Shown in pieces: positions 36,539 through 46,242 of a DNA stretch of 64,000 bases. Position 1 is the stretch's first letter, and each line of letters starts with the position of its first letter. Source of the DNA: Saccharothrix syringae (GTDB lineage: Bacteria; Actinomycetota; Actinomycetes; Mycobacteriales; Pseudonocardiaceae). A program made the translations under genes and the position numbers. The stretch lies in the NCBI RefSeq assembly GCF_009498035.1, contig NZ_CP034550.1:6510001-6574000 (forward strand), given 5' to 3'. The notes below the pieces were generated by a model that was given only the letters and a program-made list of their open reading frames with translations, was not told the DNA's origin and did not search any database.

Positions 36539-37021
36539 CTACCGGGCATGGCCGCGCAGGGCGAGCAGCGTGCCGCCGGTAGCCAGGCCGAAGAACACGT
36601 GCCCGAACAGGCTGACCCACTGGGCGTCGCCGACGACGAGCACCATCCCGCTCATGGCGGGGTCGGCCGTGACGCCCAACCACAGCGGCATGACCACCAG
36701 CGCGCCCACGACCCACCACGCGGCCCCGTAGAGCAGGCTCAGGCCGTAGACGGGCACGACGGCATCGGGCAGCCGGCCGCTCAGCGAGCCGAACAGCGAG
36801 CCGGCGAGGGCCGAGATCGCCAGGTGCACGACGAAGCCCACGAGGGCGTTGTCGACCCCGATCAGCAGGCCGACCAGGGGCAGCGTGCCCATCCCGGCCA
36901 TCAGCAGCCCGAACACGACACCGCCGGCGAGCCCGGCGAGGGCGCCCTGGCGGACGCGCGAGCCGGGTGCGGCGACCGGTGGCGCGGCGGTGGTCGTGGG
37001 CGCAGCGGTTGTCGCGGACAC
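36539..37021 (-). CDS. Small membrane protein of unknown function
   Basis: The 160-aa protein starts at GTG (complement 37019-37021) with AAGGAG 8 bases ahead. After a Thr/Pro/Ala-rich N-terminus there are four hydrophobic segments: LAGLAGGVVFGLLMAGMGTL, ALVGFVVHLAISALAGSLFG, VVPVYGLSLLYGAAWWVVGA and WVSLFGHVFFGLATGGTLLA. I do not recognise a family. It lies between a CMD-fold gene and a larger membrane protein, spaced 33 bp on each side, so the three are likely one operon. Confidence 0.7.
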   Translation of the reverse strand: MSATTAAPTTTAAPPVAAPGSRVRQGALAGLAGGVVFGLLMAGMGTLPLVGLLIGVDNALVGFVVHLAISALAGSLFGSLSGRLPDAVVPVYGLSLLYGAAWWVVGALVVMPLWLGVTADPAMSGMVLVVGDAQWVSLFGHVFFGLATGGTLLALRGHAR

Positions 37022-37054
37022 GATCAACTCCTTCGTGGGTCGTGGGGCGGTCGG

Positions 37055-37984
37055 TCAGTTGTAGGGCATGGTGGGGAACCAGCCGAACCCGAACAGGGAC
37101 GGCACGCGCAGGTCCCAGTACACGAGCAGGAAGACGCCGAGGGCGATGAGCAGCGCGGCGCCGACCGCGGTGGCCCGGCGCGAGCCGCTCGCGAACCAGC
37201 GCGGGAACCGCCCCCCGGTCGCCAGGGCCAGCACGACGAACACGACGACGGCCAGCAGGACGTTGCCCAGCGCCTGGAGCACGAACGCACCCGCGCCGTA
37301 GAGCGGGTTGCCGGACTCGACCGCCGAGCGGAACAGCTTGACGAACAGCGGGTAGGGCCGGCCGATCAGGAACGCCCCGACCAGCGCGCCGAGCACCGCC
37401 ACGCGGGCCGCGGGCCGGTCGCGGAACGGGTCGCGCACCACGCCGAGGGAGGCCAGCCCCAGGAGGGTGAAGGCCAGGCCGACGGCGCCGAACACGACGG
37501 AGGACTGGAGCAGGCGCACCGGCACCCCGCCGGCGGTGTCCGTCGACAGCTGCGGCAGGTCCGGCCCGACCAGCACGCCGATCGCGCCGTAGAGCGCCGA
37601 CACGCCCACCACGCCCGCGGTGAACAGCCCCAGCGGGCGCAGCAGCGGCCGCACCGGGCCGGGGGCCGCGCCGGACGCCTGGCCCATCGGCCCGAGGGAC
37701 GCCGCCACCGCGATGTTGCACGCGGTGAAGGTGCCCGCCAGCCCGGAGACGAACGCGAAGGCCAGGCCCGAGGCGACGCCCGCGATCGACATCGCGGCGG
37801 CGTCCTCGCCGAGCAGCGCGCCCGCCACGTTCGCGCCGATCACGTGGTCGACGAACTCGTAGGACCACAGGACCGCGAGCAGCACCCCGGCGGCGGCGCC
37901 GGCCGCGATCACCCCGCCCCGTCCGGCGTACCCGCTTCGTCCGGTCGACGGCTCGCCCCCTGTCGCGCTCCGGGCGTGGGCCAC
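37055..37984 (-). CDS. Polytopic membrane protein with GTFTACNIA motif, copy 1
   Basis: The 309-aa protein probably starts at GTG (complement 37982-37984), since GAGGTGA is 8 bases ahead; the frame is open far upstream, but that part is not protein-like. It has about seven membrane helices. Strong landmarks are EFVDHVIGANVAGALLGEDA, GLAGTFTACNIAVAASLGP, and ESGNPLYGAGAFVLQALGN, ending YWDLRVPSLFGFGWFPTMP. All are shared with the protein at 46243. There is one conserved Cys. The layout recalls CcdA/DsbD-type electron carriers in broad outline, but the second Cys is missing, so function is unknown. Confidence 0.75.
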   Translation of the reverse strand: MAHARSATGGEPSTGRSGYAGRGGVIAAGAAAGVLLAVLWSYEFVDHVIGANVAGALLGEDAAAMSIAGVASGLAFAFVSGLAGTFTACNIAVAASLGPMGQASGAAPGPVRPLLRPLGLFTAGVVGVSALYGAIGVLVGPDLPQLSTDTAGGVPVRLLQSSVVFGAVGLAFTLLGLASLGVVRDPFRDRPAARVAVLGALVGAFLIGRPYPLFVKLFRSAVESGNPLYGAGAFVLQALGNVLLAVVVFVVLALATGGRFPRWFASGSRRATAVGAALLIALGVFLLVYWDLRVPSLFGFGWFPTMPYN

Positions 37985-38091
37985 GGCGTTCACCTCGCTG
38001 CGTTGGTCCGGCGGTTCCGGCGGTCCCACTGTCCCGGGGGCCGCGACCGCGCGGCTACTCCTGCCGTGCGGTCCCGCGGTCACGGCCCCGG

Positions 38092-39114
38092 TCAGCGCCC
38101 GCCGGTCCGCCGGGGCGTCACGGCCCCGGTGTCGACGAGCCACCGCACGGTGTCGGCGACGGTGTCGGCGAACGGCCGGGGCTTGAGGCCGAGCGTGCTC
38201 GCCGCCGGGTCGACGCGGACCGCCGCGCCGACCGTGGCGATCGCCTCGTGCTCGGCCGGGATGTGCCACGGCCAGACGGGTTGGACCAGGTCGGTCAACC
38301 GGCCCACGGGCCCCATCAGCGCCGCGGGCGGGAAGACCGCGGGCAGCGCCCGCCCCGAGGCCCGCCGCACCGCGTCCACGTACTCCCGGGTGGTCAGGTG
38401 GTGGCCGGGGCCGAAGTGCGCCCCGAGCGGGTGCGCGGCGGTGACCTCCGGGTCCAGCAGCGCGGCGTGCAGCACCGCGGTGTCCCGCACGTCGCCGATC
38501 TGGAGGCCGCCCGCCGGCCACACCGGCATGATCCCGCGCAGCGTGTCCCGCAGCCGGCGCACCTGGTCGCCGAGCTTCGGGTCGTGCGGCCCGAGCAGGG
38601 CCGGCGGTCGGCTGATCACCACCGGCGCGCCCTGCCGCTGGTACCGCCGCGCGACCTCCTCCGACGCGGCCTTGGTGGCCGCGTACGGTTCACGCGAGGC
38701 GCCCACCGGCGAGTCGTCGCCGATCACCCGCACGCCGGGACCGAACAGGGCGGCCGTGCTCGACACGTGCACCACCCGGCCCACCCCGGCGCGGCGGGCC
38801 GCGTCGAGCACGACCTCCGTGCCGCGGGCGTTGGTGCGCCGCATCTCGGCGCGGCGGCGCCGGTCGAACGAGTAGACCGACGCCGCGTGCACCACCGCGT
38901 CCGCGCCGCGCACCGCCGCCGCGACCGACCGCTCGTCGGTCACGTCGCCGAGCACGGCGTCCACCGCGCCGGGCGGCACCTCCAGCGGTCGCAGGGCCGC
39001 GCCCACCGCGCTCCCCCCGCGGACCAGCAGGCGGACCCGGTGGCCCGCGCGCACCAGCTCGGCCACCGTGTGCGCCCCGACGAACCCGGTACCCCCGGTC
39101 ACGGTCACCAGCAC
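38092..39114 (-). CDS. 3-beta-HSD/epimerase-like extended SDR
   Basis: The 340-aa protein starts at GTG (complement 39112-39114) behind AGAGGGGAAAG. Its N-terminus reads VTGGTGFVGAHTVAELVRAG, with the TGGxGxxG motif. The catalytic set is intact: Ser in VVHVSSTAALFG and Tyr/Lys in YAATKAASEE. These resemble dihydroflavonol reductase and sterol-dehydrogenase-like SDRs, acting on ketones or 3-hydroxyl groups. It lies just downstream of the flavin reductase, thioesterase and PKS genes in the same direction and may belong to the same transcript. A reduction of an early oxidised intermediate is plausible. Confidence 0.85.
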   Translation of the reverse strand: MLVTVTGGTGFVGAHTVAELVRAGHRVRLLVRGGSAVGAALRPLEVPPGAVDAVLGDVTDERSVAAAVRGADAVVHAASVYSFDRRRRAEMRRTNARGTEVVLDAARRAGVGRVVHVSSTAALFGPGVRVIGDDSPVGASREPYAATKAASEEVARRYQRQGAPVVISRPPALLGPHDPKLGDQVRRLRDTLRGIMPVWPAGGLQIGDVRDTAVLHAALLDPEVTAAHPLGAHFGPGHHLTTREYVDAVRRASGRALPAVFPPAALMGPVGRLTDLVQPVWPWHIPAEHEAIATVGAAVRVDPAASTLGLKPRPFADTVADTVRWLVDTGAVTPRRTGGR

Positions 39115-39145
39115 CGTCTTTCCCCTCTCCGGCCCGGAACGGCGG

Positions 39146-39649
39146 TCAGACCTCGTGGAACGCGCTGCCGTAGAACAGCAGCGCCCCGGCGCCCGCACCG
39201 CGGCGGCAGTCGAGCACCCGACCGACGAAGATGGTGTGGTCACCACCCTCGTAGCGGTGGACGAGCCAGCACTCCAGCCACGCCAGGGCGCCGTGCAGCA
39301 GGGGGGCGCCGCTGTGCGGGCCCGCCAACCAGTCCACCGCGTCGAACTGCGCGGCCCCGAGCGGCCTGCGCTTGTCCGCGAAGTACCGCGCGGTCTCGCG
39401 CTGGTCGGCACCCATGATCGACACGGCGAACCGCCCGGTCTCGCTGATCGCGCCGTGCATCACCGCCGACCGGGCCACGCAGCACAGCACCAGCGGCGGG
39501 TCCAGCGACACCGAGGTGAAGGCGTTGGCCGTCATGCCGTGCACGTGCTCGCCGCCCACGGTCAGCACCGTGACCCCGGTGGCGAACAGGGACATGGCCT
39601 CCCGCAGCGAGGTCCGCTCCATCGTGGACGCGGGTTCCGGCACGGTCAT
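39146..39649 (-). CDS. Flavin reductase, copy 1
   Basis: The 167-aa protein starts at ATG (complement 39647-39649), overlapping the stop of the thioesterase by one base (TGATG). It is a flavin-reductase-like split-barrel domain: FATGVTVLTV, HGMTANAFTSVSLDPPLVL, RFAVSIMGADQRETARYFAD and GGDHTIFVGRVL with the conserved GDH. Members reduce FMN or FAD with NAD(P)H for a partner monooxygenase. It is highly similar to the protein at 62669. Similar reductases (SgcE6-type) occur in enediyne clusters, and here it is translationally tied to the PKS-thioesterase pair. Confidence 0.9.
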   Translation of the reverse strand: MTVPEPASTMERTSLREAMSLFATGVTVLTVGGEHVHGMTANAFTSVSLDPPLVLCCVARSAVMHGAISETGRFAVSIMGADQRETARYFADKRRPLGAAQFDAVDWLAGPHSGAPLLHGALAWLECWLVHRYEGGDHTIFVGRVLDCRRGAGAGALLFYGSAFHEV

Positions 39650-40104
39650 CACCCCAACCCGGCGCGGGCGGGCACCGGGGCCTCGGCGTAGGGCGCGAGC
39701 GCCCTGCGCAGCTCCTCGGGCACCCGGGCCGGCACCGTGTCGGTGTTCGGGCCGCGCATGCACGCGATCCGCTGCCGGCCCTTGGCGACCAGCACCTCCT
39801 GGCCCCCGGTGACCTTGACGTAGTCGAAGCTGAACTGGACCTGCGTCTGGGTCAGCTCCTCCAACCGCATCCGCACCGACAGCTCGTCGAACGCGGTGAT
39901 CTCGGCGACGAACTCGCACTCGACCTTGAGGGTGAACAGCTTGAGGTCGTCGCGGACCTCGTCCAGCACGGACGGGGCCTTCTCCTTCAGGAACATCTCG
40001 CGGCACCGGCCCTGCCAGCGCAGGTAGTTCACGTAGTACACGTTGCCGACGAGGTTGGTCTCCTCGAACCCGACGGTGTGGCGGATCTCGTAGTAGCCCG
40101 GCAC
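39649..40104 (-). CDS. Enediyne-type hot-dog thioesterase
   Basis: The 151-aa protein starts at GTG (complement 40102-40104), one base after the PKS stop, with AAGGAGG ahead. The sequence matches the thioesterases that accompany enediyne PKSs (CalE7, DynE7, SgcE10): HTVGFEETNLVGNVYYVNYL, RWQGRCREMFL, LKLFTLKVECEFVAEITAFD and LEELTQTQVQFSFDYVKV. These proteins lack the acidic catalytic residue of ordinary 4-hydroxybenzoyl-CoA thioesterases and use Arg/Tyr/Asn instead; Arg35, Tyr27 and Asn17 or Asn21 are candidates here. It releases the polyene from the PKS ACP. The adjacency to the PKS is the standard arrangement. Confidence 0.95.
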   Translation of the reverse strand: MPGYYEIRHTVGFEETNLVGNVYYVNYLRWQGRCREMFLKEKAPSVLDEVRDDLKLFTLKVECEFVAEITAFDELSVRMRLEELTQTQVQFSFDYVKVTGGQEVLVAKGRQRIACMRGPNTDTVPARVPEELRRALAPYAEAPVPARAGLG

Positions 40105-40105
40105 G

Positions 40106-43100
40106 TCAGTCCTCCTTCCCCACGAGCACGGCGAACACCACCGGCTCGGTCCGGCCGTCCACGGTGGTCACCCAGGTGGCGACCCGCGCGTCGCCGGTCG
40201 ACAGCACCGCCCAGCCGTCCGGGTGGACCCGGTCGACGGTCAGCGCCTGCGTGGTGGACCCGGTCTTGCGCAGGCACTCCAGCGCGCCCCACACCCGGGT
40301 GCCCGCCACGTCCGCGGACTCGCCCGCCTCACCGGCGAGCAGGTCCCGCACCGCGAGCAGGTCGCCGCCCAGCAGCCCGGCCCAGTCGTCCGCGCCGCGC
40401 GGCGCGGCGGTCTCCACGTCGACGGCGAGCGCGCCGCCGCCGGCCACCGCGGCGAACGTCAGGCCCGCGCCGTGCGAGGCGGACACCGAGGCGCCCTCGA
40501 CCTCGGGCCGGCCGTCGGGCCGGTAGCGGACCACCACCGGCCGGTCCAGCGCCCGGCTCAGCGCCAGGGCCGTCTGCGCGCGCCGCTCGGGCGCGGCGCC
40601 GGTCGGGTCGGGTTCGACGACGACCGCGCGGCTGCCGCCCAGGACCCGCTCCAGGGAGCGCTCCAGGTAGGAGCCGAGCATGGTGGGCGTCCACGGCCCC
40701 CCGCCGTCGCGCTTGCGGACGGCCCTCAGCACCAGGCCCTCCCAGCGCTCGACGAGCCGGCCCTCCGGGTCGCGCACGTCGAGGTCGTAGGTGTAGCTGT
40801 CGCCGTCCTGCGAGCGCTCGCGGGCGTCCAGGACCACGTACTCGGCGAGCTGGTCGACGGGCGCGGCCGGGTAGAGCCGCTCCACGCTCTCCGGCAGCAG
40901 CGTCGCGTCGGGCACGCAGCACTGGATGGCGTGCATCATCACGTCCCGCGTGCCGGGGTCGGCCAGCAGCCGGTCCTGCGGCAGGAACGGGGCGAACCAC
41001 GACGCGGTGGGCGCGGTGGCGACCTCGGCCACCGCGTGCCGGGCCGAGGCGCGCCGGTAGCCCTGGAGGCGCTGGAACCGCTTGCCCTGGAACAGCACCG
41101 AGCCGTACAGCTCGGTGACCGGGTCGACCGGCACCGGGGGCAGGGCGGCGGCGCCGTCGACGCGGTCGCCGGGGATCTCCGGCCGCGGGAACCGCAACCG
41201 GGCCCGGAAGTGGTCGGCGGAGAAACCGGTGTCCTCGGCGCGGATGACCACGTCCACCGTCTCCGCGTCGCGGGCCAGCGCCGCGAGCCGCACGGTCAGC
41301 GCGCCGCCGGGCCGCACCACCACCGGCCGCAGGAAGCGCACGTCCTCCAGCAGCGGCGGCGCGTCGTGCCCGGTGAGGGCGGTGGCGACCTGGGTCATGG
41401 CCTCCATGCCGATGACGGCCGGGAACAGCAGGTCGCCGTCCAGCAGGTGGTCGCCGAGGTACGGGTCGCTGCGGTCGGACAGCTCGGCCTCGGTGACCAG
41501 CTCCACGCCCGGGTAGTGCACCACCACGCGGTCCACGAACCGGGTCAGCGGCAGCTCGGCGCGCTCCTGCTCCAGCGTGGGCAGCCCGGCGGCGCGGCCG
41601 GACACGACGAGCACCGGGCCCGCCTCCGGGTCCGCCAGCACCTCGCGCAGCACGGCGATGCCCGCGTCGGTGGAGATCGGCGTGATGCCGTCGCGCATCA
41701 GCGCCTCCACCACGCCCAGCCGCTCGCCCATGCCGGCGCCGGACCAGACCGACCACTCCAGGGCCAGCACGCGCGCCGCCGGGTGCTCACGCCCGAACCG
41801 GGCGGTCAGCTCGGTCATCCAGTCGTTGGCCGTGGCGTAGTGCGCCTCGCCGCGCAGCCCGGCGCGGCCGATGATGCTGCCGAAGGTGATCAGCAGCTTG
41901 ACCCGGTCGGCGTCCACCGCGGCCAGCACCGCCTCCAGGCCCGCGATCTTCGGCGCGAGGGTGGCGTGGAAGTCCTCCTCGGTCAGGCCGGTCAGCGCGC
42001 GGGGCTCGTTGCGGCCCGCGCCGTGCAGCACGGCGGTGACCTCGCCCAGCTCGGCCCGGAACCGCTCGACCGCGGCGGCGACCTGCTCGGCGGAGGTCAC
42101 GTCGGCGCGCTCGTAGCGGTGGGTGACGCCGGCGGCGGTCATCCGGGCGAGGTTGGCCGCCAGCTCGGCGTCCTGCTCCGGGTCGGCCCGGCCGACCAGG
42201 GCCAGGGACGCGCCCGAGTCGGCGGCGATCGCGAGGGCGCACTCGGCCGTGATGCCCTTGCCGCCGCCGGTGACCAGCAGCACGTCGCCGGGTTCCAGCG
42301 GCGTCCCGGCCGCTCCCCCGCCGGGCTTGGCGGGCACGGCGGTGAGCACCGGCACGGTGCGCGTGCCGTCGCGGTCGTAGCGGGCCTGGGAGAACCCGGT
42401 GGTCGCGGCCACCTCGGCGACGACCAGGGCCACGGCGTCGTGGTCCGGGCCGATCAGCTCGGGGGCGAGGTCGACCGCGGTCACCGGCAGGTGCGGCGCC
42501 TCCAGGTGCAGCGTGCGGGCGAGGCCGGAGGCGCCCAGCTCGTGCTGCACGACGGCGAACCGCCGCCCGGAGGCCAGCGCGTCGCGCGCCGCGGCCAGGA
42601 ACAGGCCGACGTGCGCGTCACCGCCCTCGGGCGGCAGGAGCAGCAGCACGCCGTCGCCGGGCAGCGCGGCCCGCAGCGGCTCGGCCAGCGGGTGACCCCC
42701 GGGGGCGTGCACCGACCAGCTGCCCGGCGTGACGGGCGTGACGGGCGCGAGCGGGCGTTCGACGTGCCGGACCAGGAACGGCCGCACCCACGGCGCCACG
42801 CCGGGCACCTCGTCGGTGTCGCGCTCGTCCTCGTGCGCGGTGGCGGCCAGCTCGTCGATCAGGTCGGCCAGCTCGCCCAGCCGCACGGTGGCGAAGTTGG
42901 GCGCGGCCTCCAGCGCCGGGCGGCCCATGCTGCGGGTCACCTCGTTGACGAGCTGGCCGACCGTGATGGAGCTCAGGTGCAGGTCGTCGAGCGGGTGGGT
43001 GGCCGCGGTGACCGCGTCCAGCGGCAGCTCGACGCGCTGCGCGGCCAGCCGCCGCAGCAGGTCCAGGGTGGACTCCGCGGTGGCCGCGCCCGTCGAGGGC

Positions 43101-45898
43101 TGGGGCTCCTCGACGGGCGCGGCGGGACCCCCCGGCGCGGTCTGCCCGGTCGGGAGCAGCGCGGCATCGAGGGCGGGCGCGGTCTCGCAGGGGCTGGCCA
43201 GGAACGTCATGGCGCCGTCGAGCGGCAGGTCGCGCAGGACCCGGTCGCCGAACAGGGCGTCGGTGCGGATCGGCACGCCCAGGACGTGGGCTCCGGCGAC
43301 GACGGCCAGCAGGGGGGTCAGGGAGGCGCTGTCGGTGTCCACGGCCAGCACGGGCTTGCCGGGCGCGATGTCGGCCAGCAGGCCGGTCAGCACGCGGCCG
43401 GGGCCGACCTCGATCACCAGGTCGGCGCCCGCGGCGGCCCGGGCGGCGGCCTCGTGGAACCGGACCGGCAGGGTGATCTGGTCGCGCAGCAGCTCGCGCA
43501 GGTCGGTGTCGGCGGCCAGCACGTCGCCGGTGACCGACGAGTGCACGGGCCGGATCAGCCGGCCGAAGTCGAAGTCGACCAGCCGCTCGGCCATCGCCTC
43601 GGCGGCCGGTGCGACCAGCGGCGAGTGGAAGGCGTGGGAGACGGCCACGCGGGTGGCGTGCACGCCCGCGGCGCGCGCCGCCGCGCACACCCGGTCCACG
43701 GCCTCGGCCGGACCGGACAGCACGGTCTGCGCGGGGCCGTTGTAGCCCGCGACCACGACGTCCTCGCCGGCGGCCAGCTCCCGGGCGCGGTCCGGGTCGG
43801 TGGCCAGGCCGGCCATCGCGCCGCCGCCGCGACTCGCGTGCGCCATGACGTGCCCGCGCTCGACGGCCAGCCGGAGCACGCGGCCGGCGTCGAGCGCGCC
43901 GCCCCAGTGCACGGCGGTCAGCTCGCCGAGGCTGTGGCCGGCGGCCGTGTCGGCCTCCACGCCCAGCTCGCGCAGCACCCGCAGCGCGGCCAGCGAGCCC
44001 GCGACGATGCGCGGCTGCGCGACCTCGGTGGCGACCTGATCGCCGCCGGTGGGCAGGCCCGCGTCGCGGAAGACCTCCTCGGCGACGGCGAAGCGGCGGC
44101 GGATGGCCCCGACCGCGCCGCGCCCGGAACCCTGGCCGGGGAACAGGAACGCCACGCGGGGCGCGTCCGGCCGGTGGTCCAGGAACACGCCGTCGGCGAC
44201 GTCGAACGCGCTCGCGCCCTCGTCGACCGCGGCGATCAGCCGGGCCACCTTGCGCTCGGCCTCCTCGGGGGCGCGGGCCACCACGGCGGCGCGCAGCGGC
44301 GCGCCGGTGAGCCGCGCGGCCAGCGCGCCCGCCAGGTCGCCCAGCTCGGCGAAGGACAGCTTGGGCAGCAGCGCGGCGACCTCGGCCAGCCGCGCCTTGA
44401 GCGAGGGGCGGTCGACCGCGTCGAACAGCAGCACCTCGGCGTCCTGGCGGCCCGAGACCAGGGCGGTGGTGCGCGCGTCGAGCCGGTCGCGGCGGGACGC
44501 GTCCGGTGCGGCCTCCAGGGTGATGTGGGTGTTGATGCCGCCGAAGCCCATCGCGGACACGCCGGCGCGCACCGGGCGGTCCCGCGGCCACAGCTCGGCC
44601 TCGCGCGGCACGTACATCACGGCGTCGTCGGCGGTCAGCTTCGGGTGCGGTTCGTACTGGCCGGTGCCCGGCGGGATGACCTGGTGGTGCACCGCCAGCG
44701 CGGCCTTGATCAGCCCGGCCACGCCGGCCGCGGCCTTGGTGTGCCCGAAGTTGCCCTTGACGCTGCTCAGCGCGGCCGGGCGGGCCGCCGGGTCGGCGGC
44801 GCGGCGGGCGGAGGACAGGGCCTCGATCTCGGTCTCGTCGCCCAGCGCGGTGCCGGTGCCGTGGCCCTCGAAGTAGGACACGGTCTCCACGCCGTACCCG
44901 GCGCGGCCGTAGGCGCGGTGCAGCGCCAGGCGGTGGCCCTCGGCCTCCGGGCGGGTGATGCCGCCCTTGCCGTCCGAGGACACACCCCACCCGGCGATGG
45001 TCGCGTAGATGCGCAGCCCCCGGGCCAGCGCGTCCTCCTCGCGCAGCAGCACCAGCGCCCCCGCGCCCTCGCCGGGCCAGAAGCCGTTGGAGTCCTTGTC
45101 GTAGACCTTCATCTCGCGCTGGGCCAGCGCGCCGGTCTTGGCGAAGCCGATGACCTCGAAGGGGTCGATGGACAGGTCGACGCCGCCCGCGACGGCCACG
45201 TCCAGGTCGCCCTCGACGAGGGACTTCGCCGCGGTGGCGACCGACAGCAGCGACGAGGAGCAGGCGCCGTCCACGGTGTAGCCGCCGCCGCGCAGGTCGA
45301 AGTGGTTGCAGATGCGGCCGGCGATGGTGTTGGCCAGCCCGCCGGCCAGCGTGTCCTCGTCGATGGGCGGGAACGGCGCCTTGTACTGCACCTCCAGGTC
45401 GCGCAGGAAGCCCGCGGTCTCGTCCTCGGGCCAGCCCTTGGCGGTCAGCGCGGCGGCGACCGTGCGCCGCACGTACGGCCAGCGCAGCCGCATCAGGTTG
45501 GCGCGGGAGAACTCGCCGGTCAGGCTGTTGCCGAACAGCACGCCGGTGGTTCGCCGGGGCAGGCCCTCGCCCTCGGGGAAGCCCGCGTCGGCCAGCGCCC
45601 GCGCGGCGACGTCAAGGGCCAGCCAGTGCGTCATGTCCGTCGAGCGGAACGTGCTGCCCGCGACGCGGTAGCGCACCCGGTCGAACTCGAAATCGCGCAG
45701 CACCGCCGCTTTCGCGGAGTAGAAGCGGTCCGGCGCGGTCGGGTCCGGGGAGTAGTAGTCGTCGTGGTTCATCCGCTCGTCGGGCAACCTGCGGAAGGCC
45801 CGTCGACCGGCCAGGACGTTCTCCCAGAGCTCCCCGGTGGAACCGGCATCGGGGTAGCGCAGCCCGATGCCGACGATTGCGATCCGCTCACTGCTCAT
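40106..45898 (-). CDS. pksE: Enediyne-type iterative type I polyketide synthase (PKSE)
   Basis: The 1930-aa protein starts at ATG (complement 45896-45898). Domains in order: KS ~1-460 with Cys213 (DGACSSSLLSV), His346 (HGTGT) and His386 (NFGHTKAA); AT ~580-880 with Ser656 in GHSLGELTAVHWGG; ACP ~940-1015 with the phosphopantetheine site near Ser976 in DLHLSSITVGQL; KR ~1200-1440 with GGGKGI at 1211 and Tyr1354; DH ~1475-1700 with His1484 in YLGDHLLDGDLLFP; PPTase ~1730-1930 with ALAVDVETA and LECLRKTG. This domain set, order and length are those of enediyne PKSs, which make linear polyenes from malonyl-CoA and prime their own ACP. The frame is intact throughout. Confidence 0.96.
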   Translation of the reverse strand: MSSERIAIVGIGLRYPDAGSTGELWENVLAGRRAFRRLPDERMNHDDYYSPDPTAPDRFYSAKAAVLRDFEFDRVRYRVAGSTFRSTDMTHWLALDVAARALADAGFPEGEGLPRRTTGVLFGNSLTGEFSRANLMRLRWPYVRRTVAAALTAKGWPEDETAGFLRDLEVQYKAPFPPIDEDTLAGGLANTIAGRICNHFDLRGGGYTVDGACSSSLLSVATAAKSLVEGDLDVAVAGGVDLSIDPFEVIGFAKTGALAQREMKVYDKDSNGFWPGEGAGALVLLREEDALARGLRIYATIAGWGVSSDGKGGITRPEAEGHRLALHRAYGRAGYGVETVSYFEGHGTGTALGDETEIEALSSARRAADPAARPAALSSVKGNFGHTKAAAGVAGLIKAALAVHHQVIPPGTGQYEPHPKLTADDAVMYVPREAELWPRDRPVRAGVSAMGFGGINTHITLEAAPDASRRDRLDARTTALVSGRQDAEVLLFDAVDRPSLKARLAEVAALLPKLSFAELGDLAGALAARLTGAPLRAAVVARAPEEAERKVARLIAAVDEGASAFDVADGVFLDHRPDAPRVAFLFPGQGSGRGAVGAIRRRFAVAEEVFRDAGLPTGGDQVATEVAQPRIVAGSLAALRVLRELGVEADTAAGHSLGELTAVHWGGALDAGRVLRLAVERGHVMAHASRGGGAMAGLATDPDRARELAAGEDVVVAGYNGPAQTVLSGPAEAVDRVCAAARAAGVHATRVAVSHAFHSPLVAPAAEAMAERLVDFDFGRLIRPVHSSVTGDVLAADTDLRELLRDQITLPVRFHEAAARAAAGADLVIEVGPGRVLTGLLADIAPGKPVLAVDTDSASLTPLLAVVAGAHVLGVPIRTDALFGDRVLRDLPLDGAMTFLASPCETAPALDAALLPTGQTAPGGPAAPVEEPQPSTGAATAESTLDLLRRLAAQRVELPLDAVTAATHPLDDLHLSSITVGQLVNEVTRSMGRPALEAAPNFATVRLGELADLIDELAATAHEDERDTDEVPGVAPWVRPFLVRHVERPLAPVTPVTPGSWSVHAPGGHPLAEPLRAALPGDGVLLLLPPEGGDAHVGLFLAAARDALASGRRFAVVQHELGASGLARTLHLEAPHLPVTAVDLAPELIGPDHDAVALVVAEVAATTGFSQARYDRDGTRTVPVLTAVPAKPGGGAAGTPLEPGDVLLVTGGGKGITAECALAIAADSGASLALVGRADPEQDAELAANLARMTAAGVTHRYERADVTSAEQVAAAVERFRAELGEVTAVLHGAGRNEPRALTGLTEEDFHATLAPKIAGLEAVLAAVDADRVKLLITFGSIIGRAGLRGEAHYATANDWMTELTARFGREHPAARVLALEWSVWSGAGMGERLGVVEALMRDGITPISTDAGIAVLREVLADPEAGPVLVVSGRAAGLPTLEQERAELPLTRFVDRVVVHYPGVELVTEAELSDRSDPYLGDHLLDGDLLFPAVIGMEAMTQVATALTGHDAPPLLEDVRFLRPVVVRPGGALTVRLAALARDAETVDVVIRAEDTGFSADHFRARLRFPRPEIPGDRVDGAAALPPVPVDPVTELYGSVLFQGKRFQRLQGYRRASARHAVAEVATAPTASWFAPFLPQDRLLADPGTRDVMMHAIQCCVPDATLLPESVERLYPAAPVDQLAEYVVLDARERSQDGDSYTYDLDVRDPEGRLVERWEGLVLRAVRKRDGGGPWTPTMLGSYLERSLERVLGGSRAVVVEPDPTGAAPERRAQTALALSRALDRPVVVRYRPDGRPEVEGASVSASHGAGLTFAAVAGGGALAVDVETAAPRGADDWAGLLGGDLLAVRDLLAGEAGESADVAGTRVWGALECLRKTGSTTQALTVDRVHPDGWAVLSTGDARVATWVTTVDGRTEPVVFAVLVGKED

Positions 45899-46242
45899 GC
45901 TTTCACCGTCTCCGTGGCCATCTGCGATCCAACCCGGACAATGCCGTTGCGCGGAAACGACCCGAACGCACGAACGGCGCTTCCAAGAATGCGCGCAGGA
46001 CAATCGTGACCGATGCCCCGACGGCTTTGCTTCTCCGGTTGTGCCCTGCCGACCGGCGCTTTTGAATAACAGCGTGATTTATATTTGCGGCGCGCGGGGC
46101 CGGCGAATGACCGGCCGGCGTGCGGTTTCCCGAAGCCCGCACCGGCTGCGCAGTCCGGGAGAAGCGCCCCGGCCGCCGCGCGGGGATGCTGTACGCACCC
46201 CGCGGCCCGTTCCCGGGCCACCCCTCCCCCGGAGGAGACCGG
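45899..46242. promoter_or_regulatory. Divergent promoter region between PKS and membrane protein
   Basis: The 344-bp gap separates the leftward PKS from the rightward membrane protein. It contains an A/T-rich patch at about 46060-46090 (GTGATTTATATTTG), the most A/T-rich stretch in this part of the window and a likely promoter site. I find no clear SARP-type heptameric direct repeats and no gene. Confidence 0.5.

Noticed and set aside
35813..38875. Long rightward open frame of about 1020 codons
   Set aside because: It is antisense to the CMD-fold, membrane-protein and epimerase genes and is made largely of Gly/Arg/Gln/His repeats without recognisable domains.
40223..46009. Long open frame opposite to the PKS (about 1900 codons)
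   Set aside because: It mirrors the PKS gene in GC-rich DNA, is rich in Gly, Arg, Gln and His, and has no family motif. The PKS strand gives complete domains.
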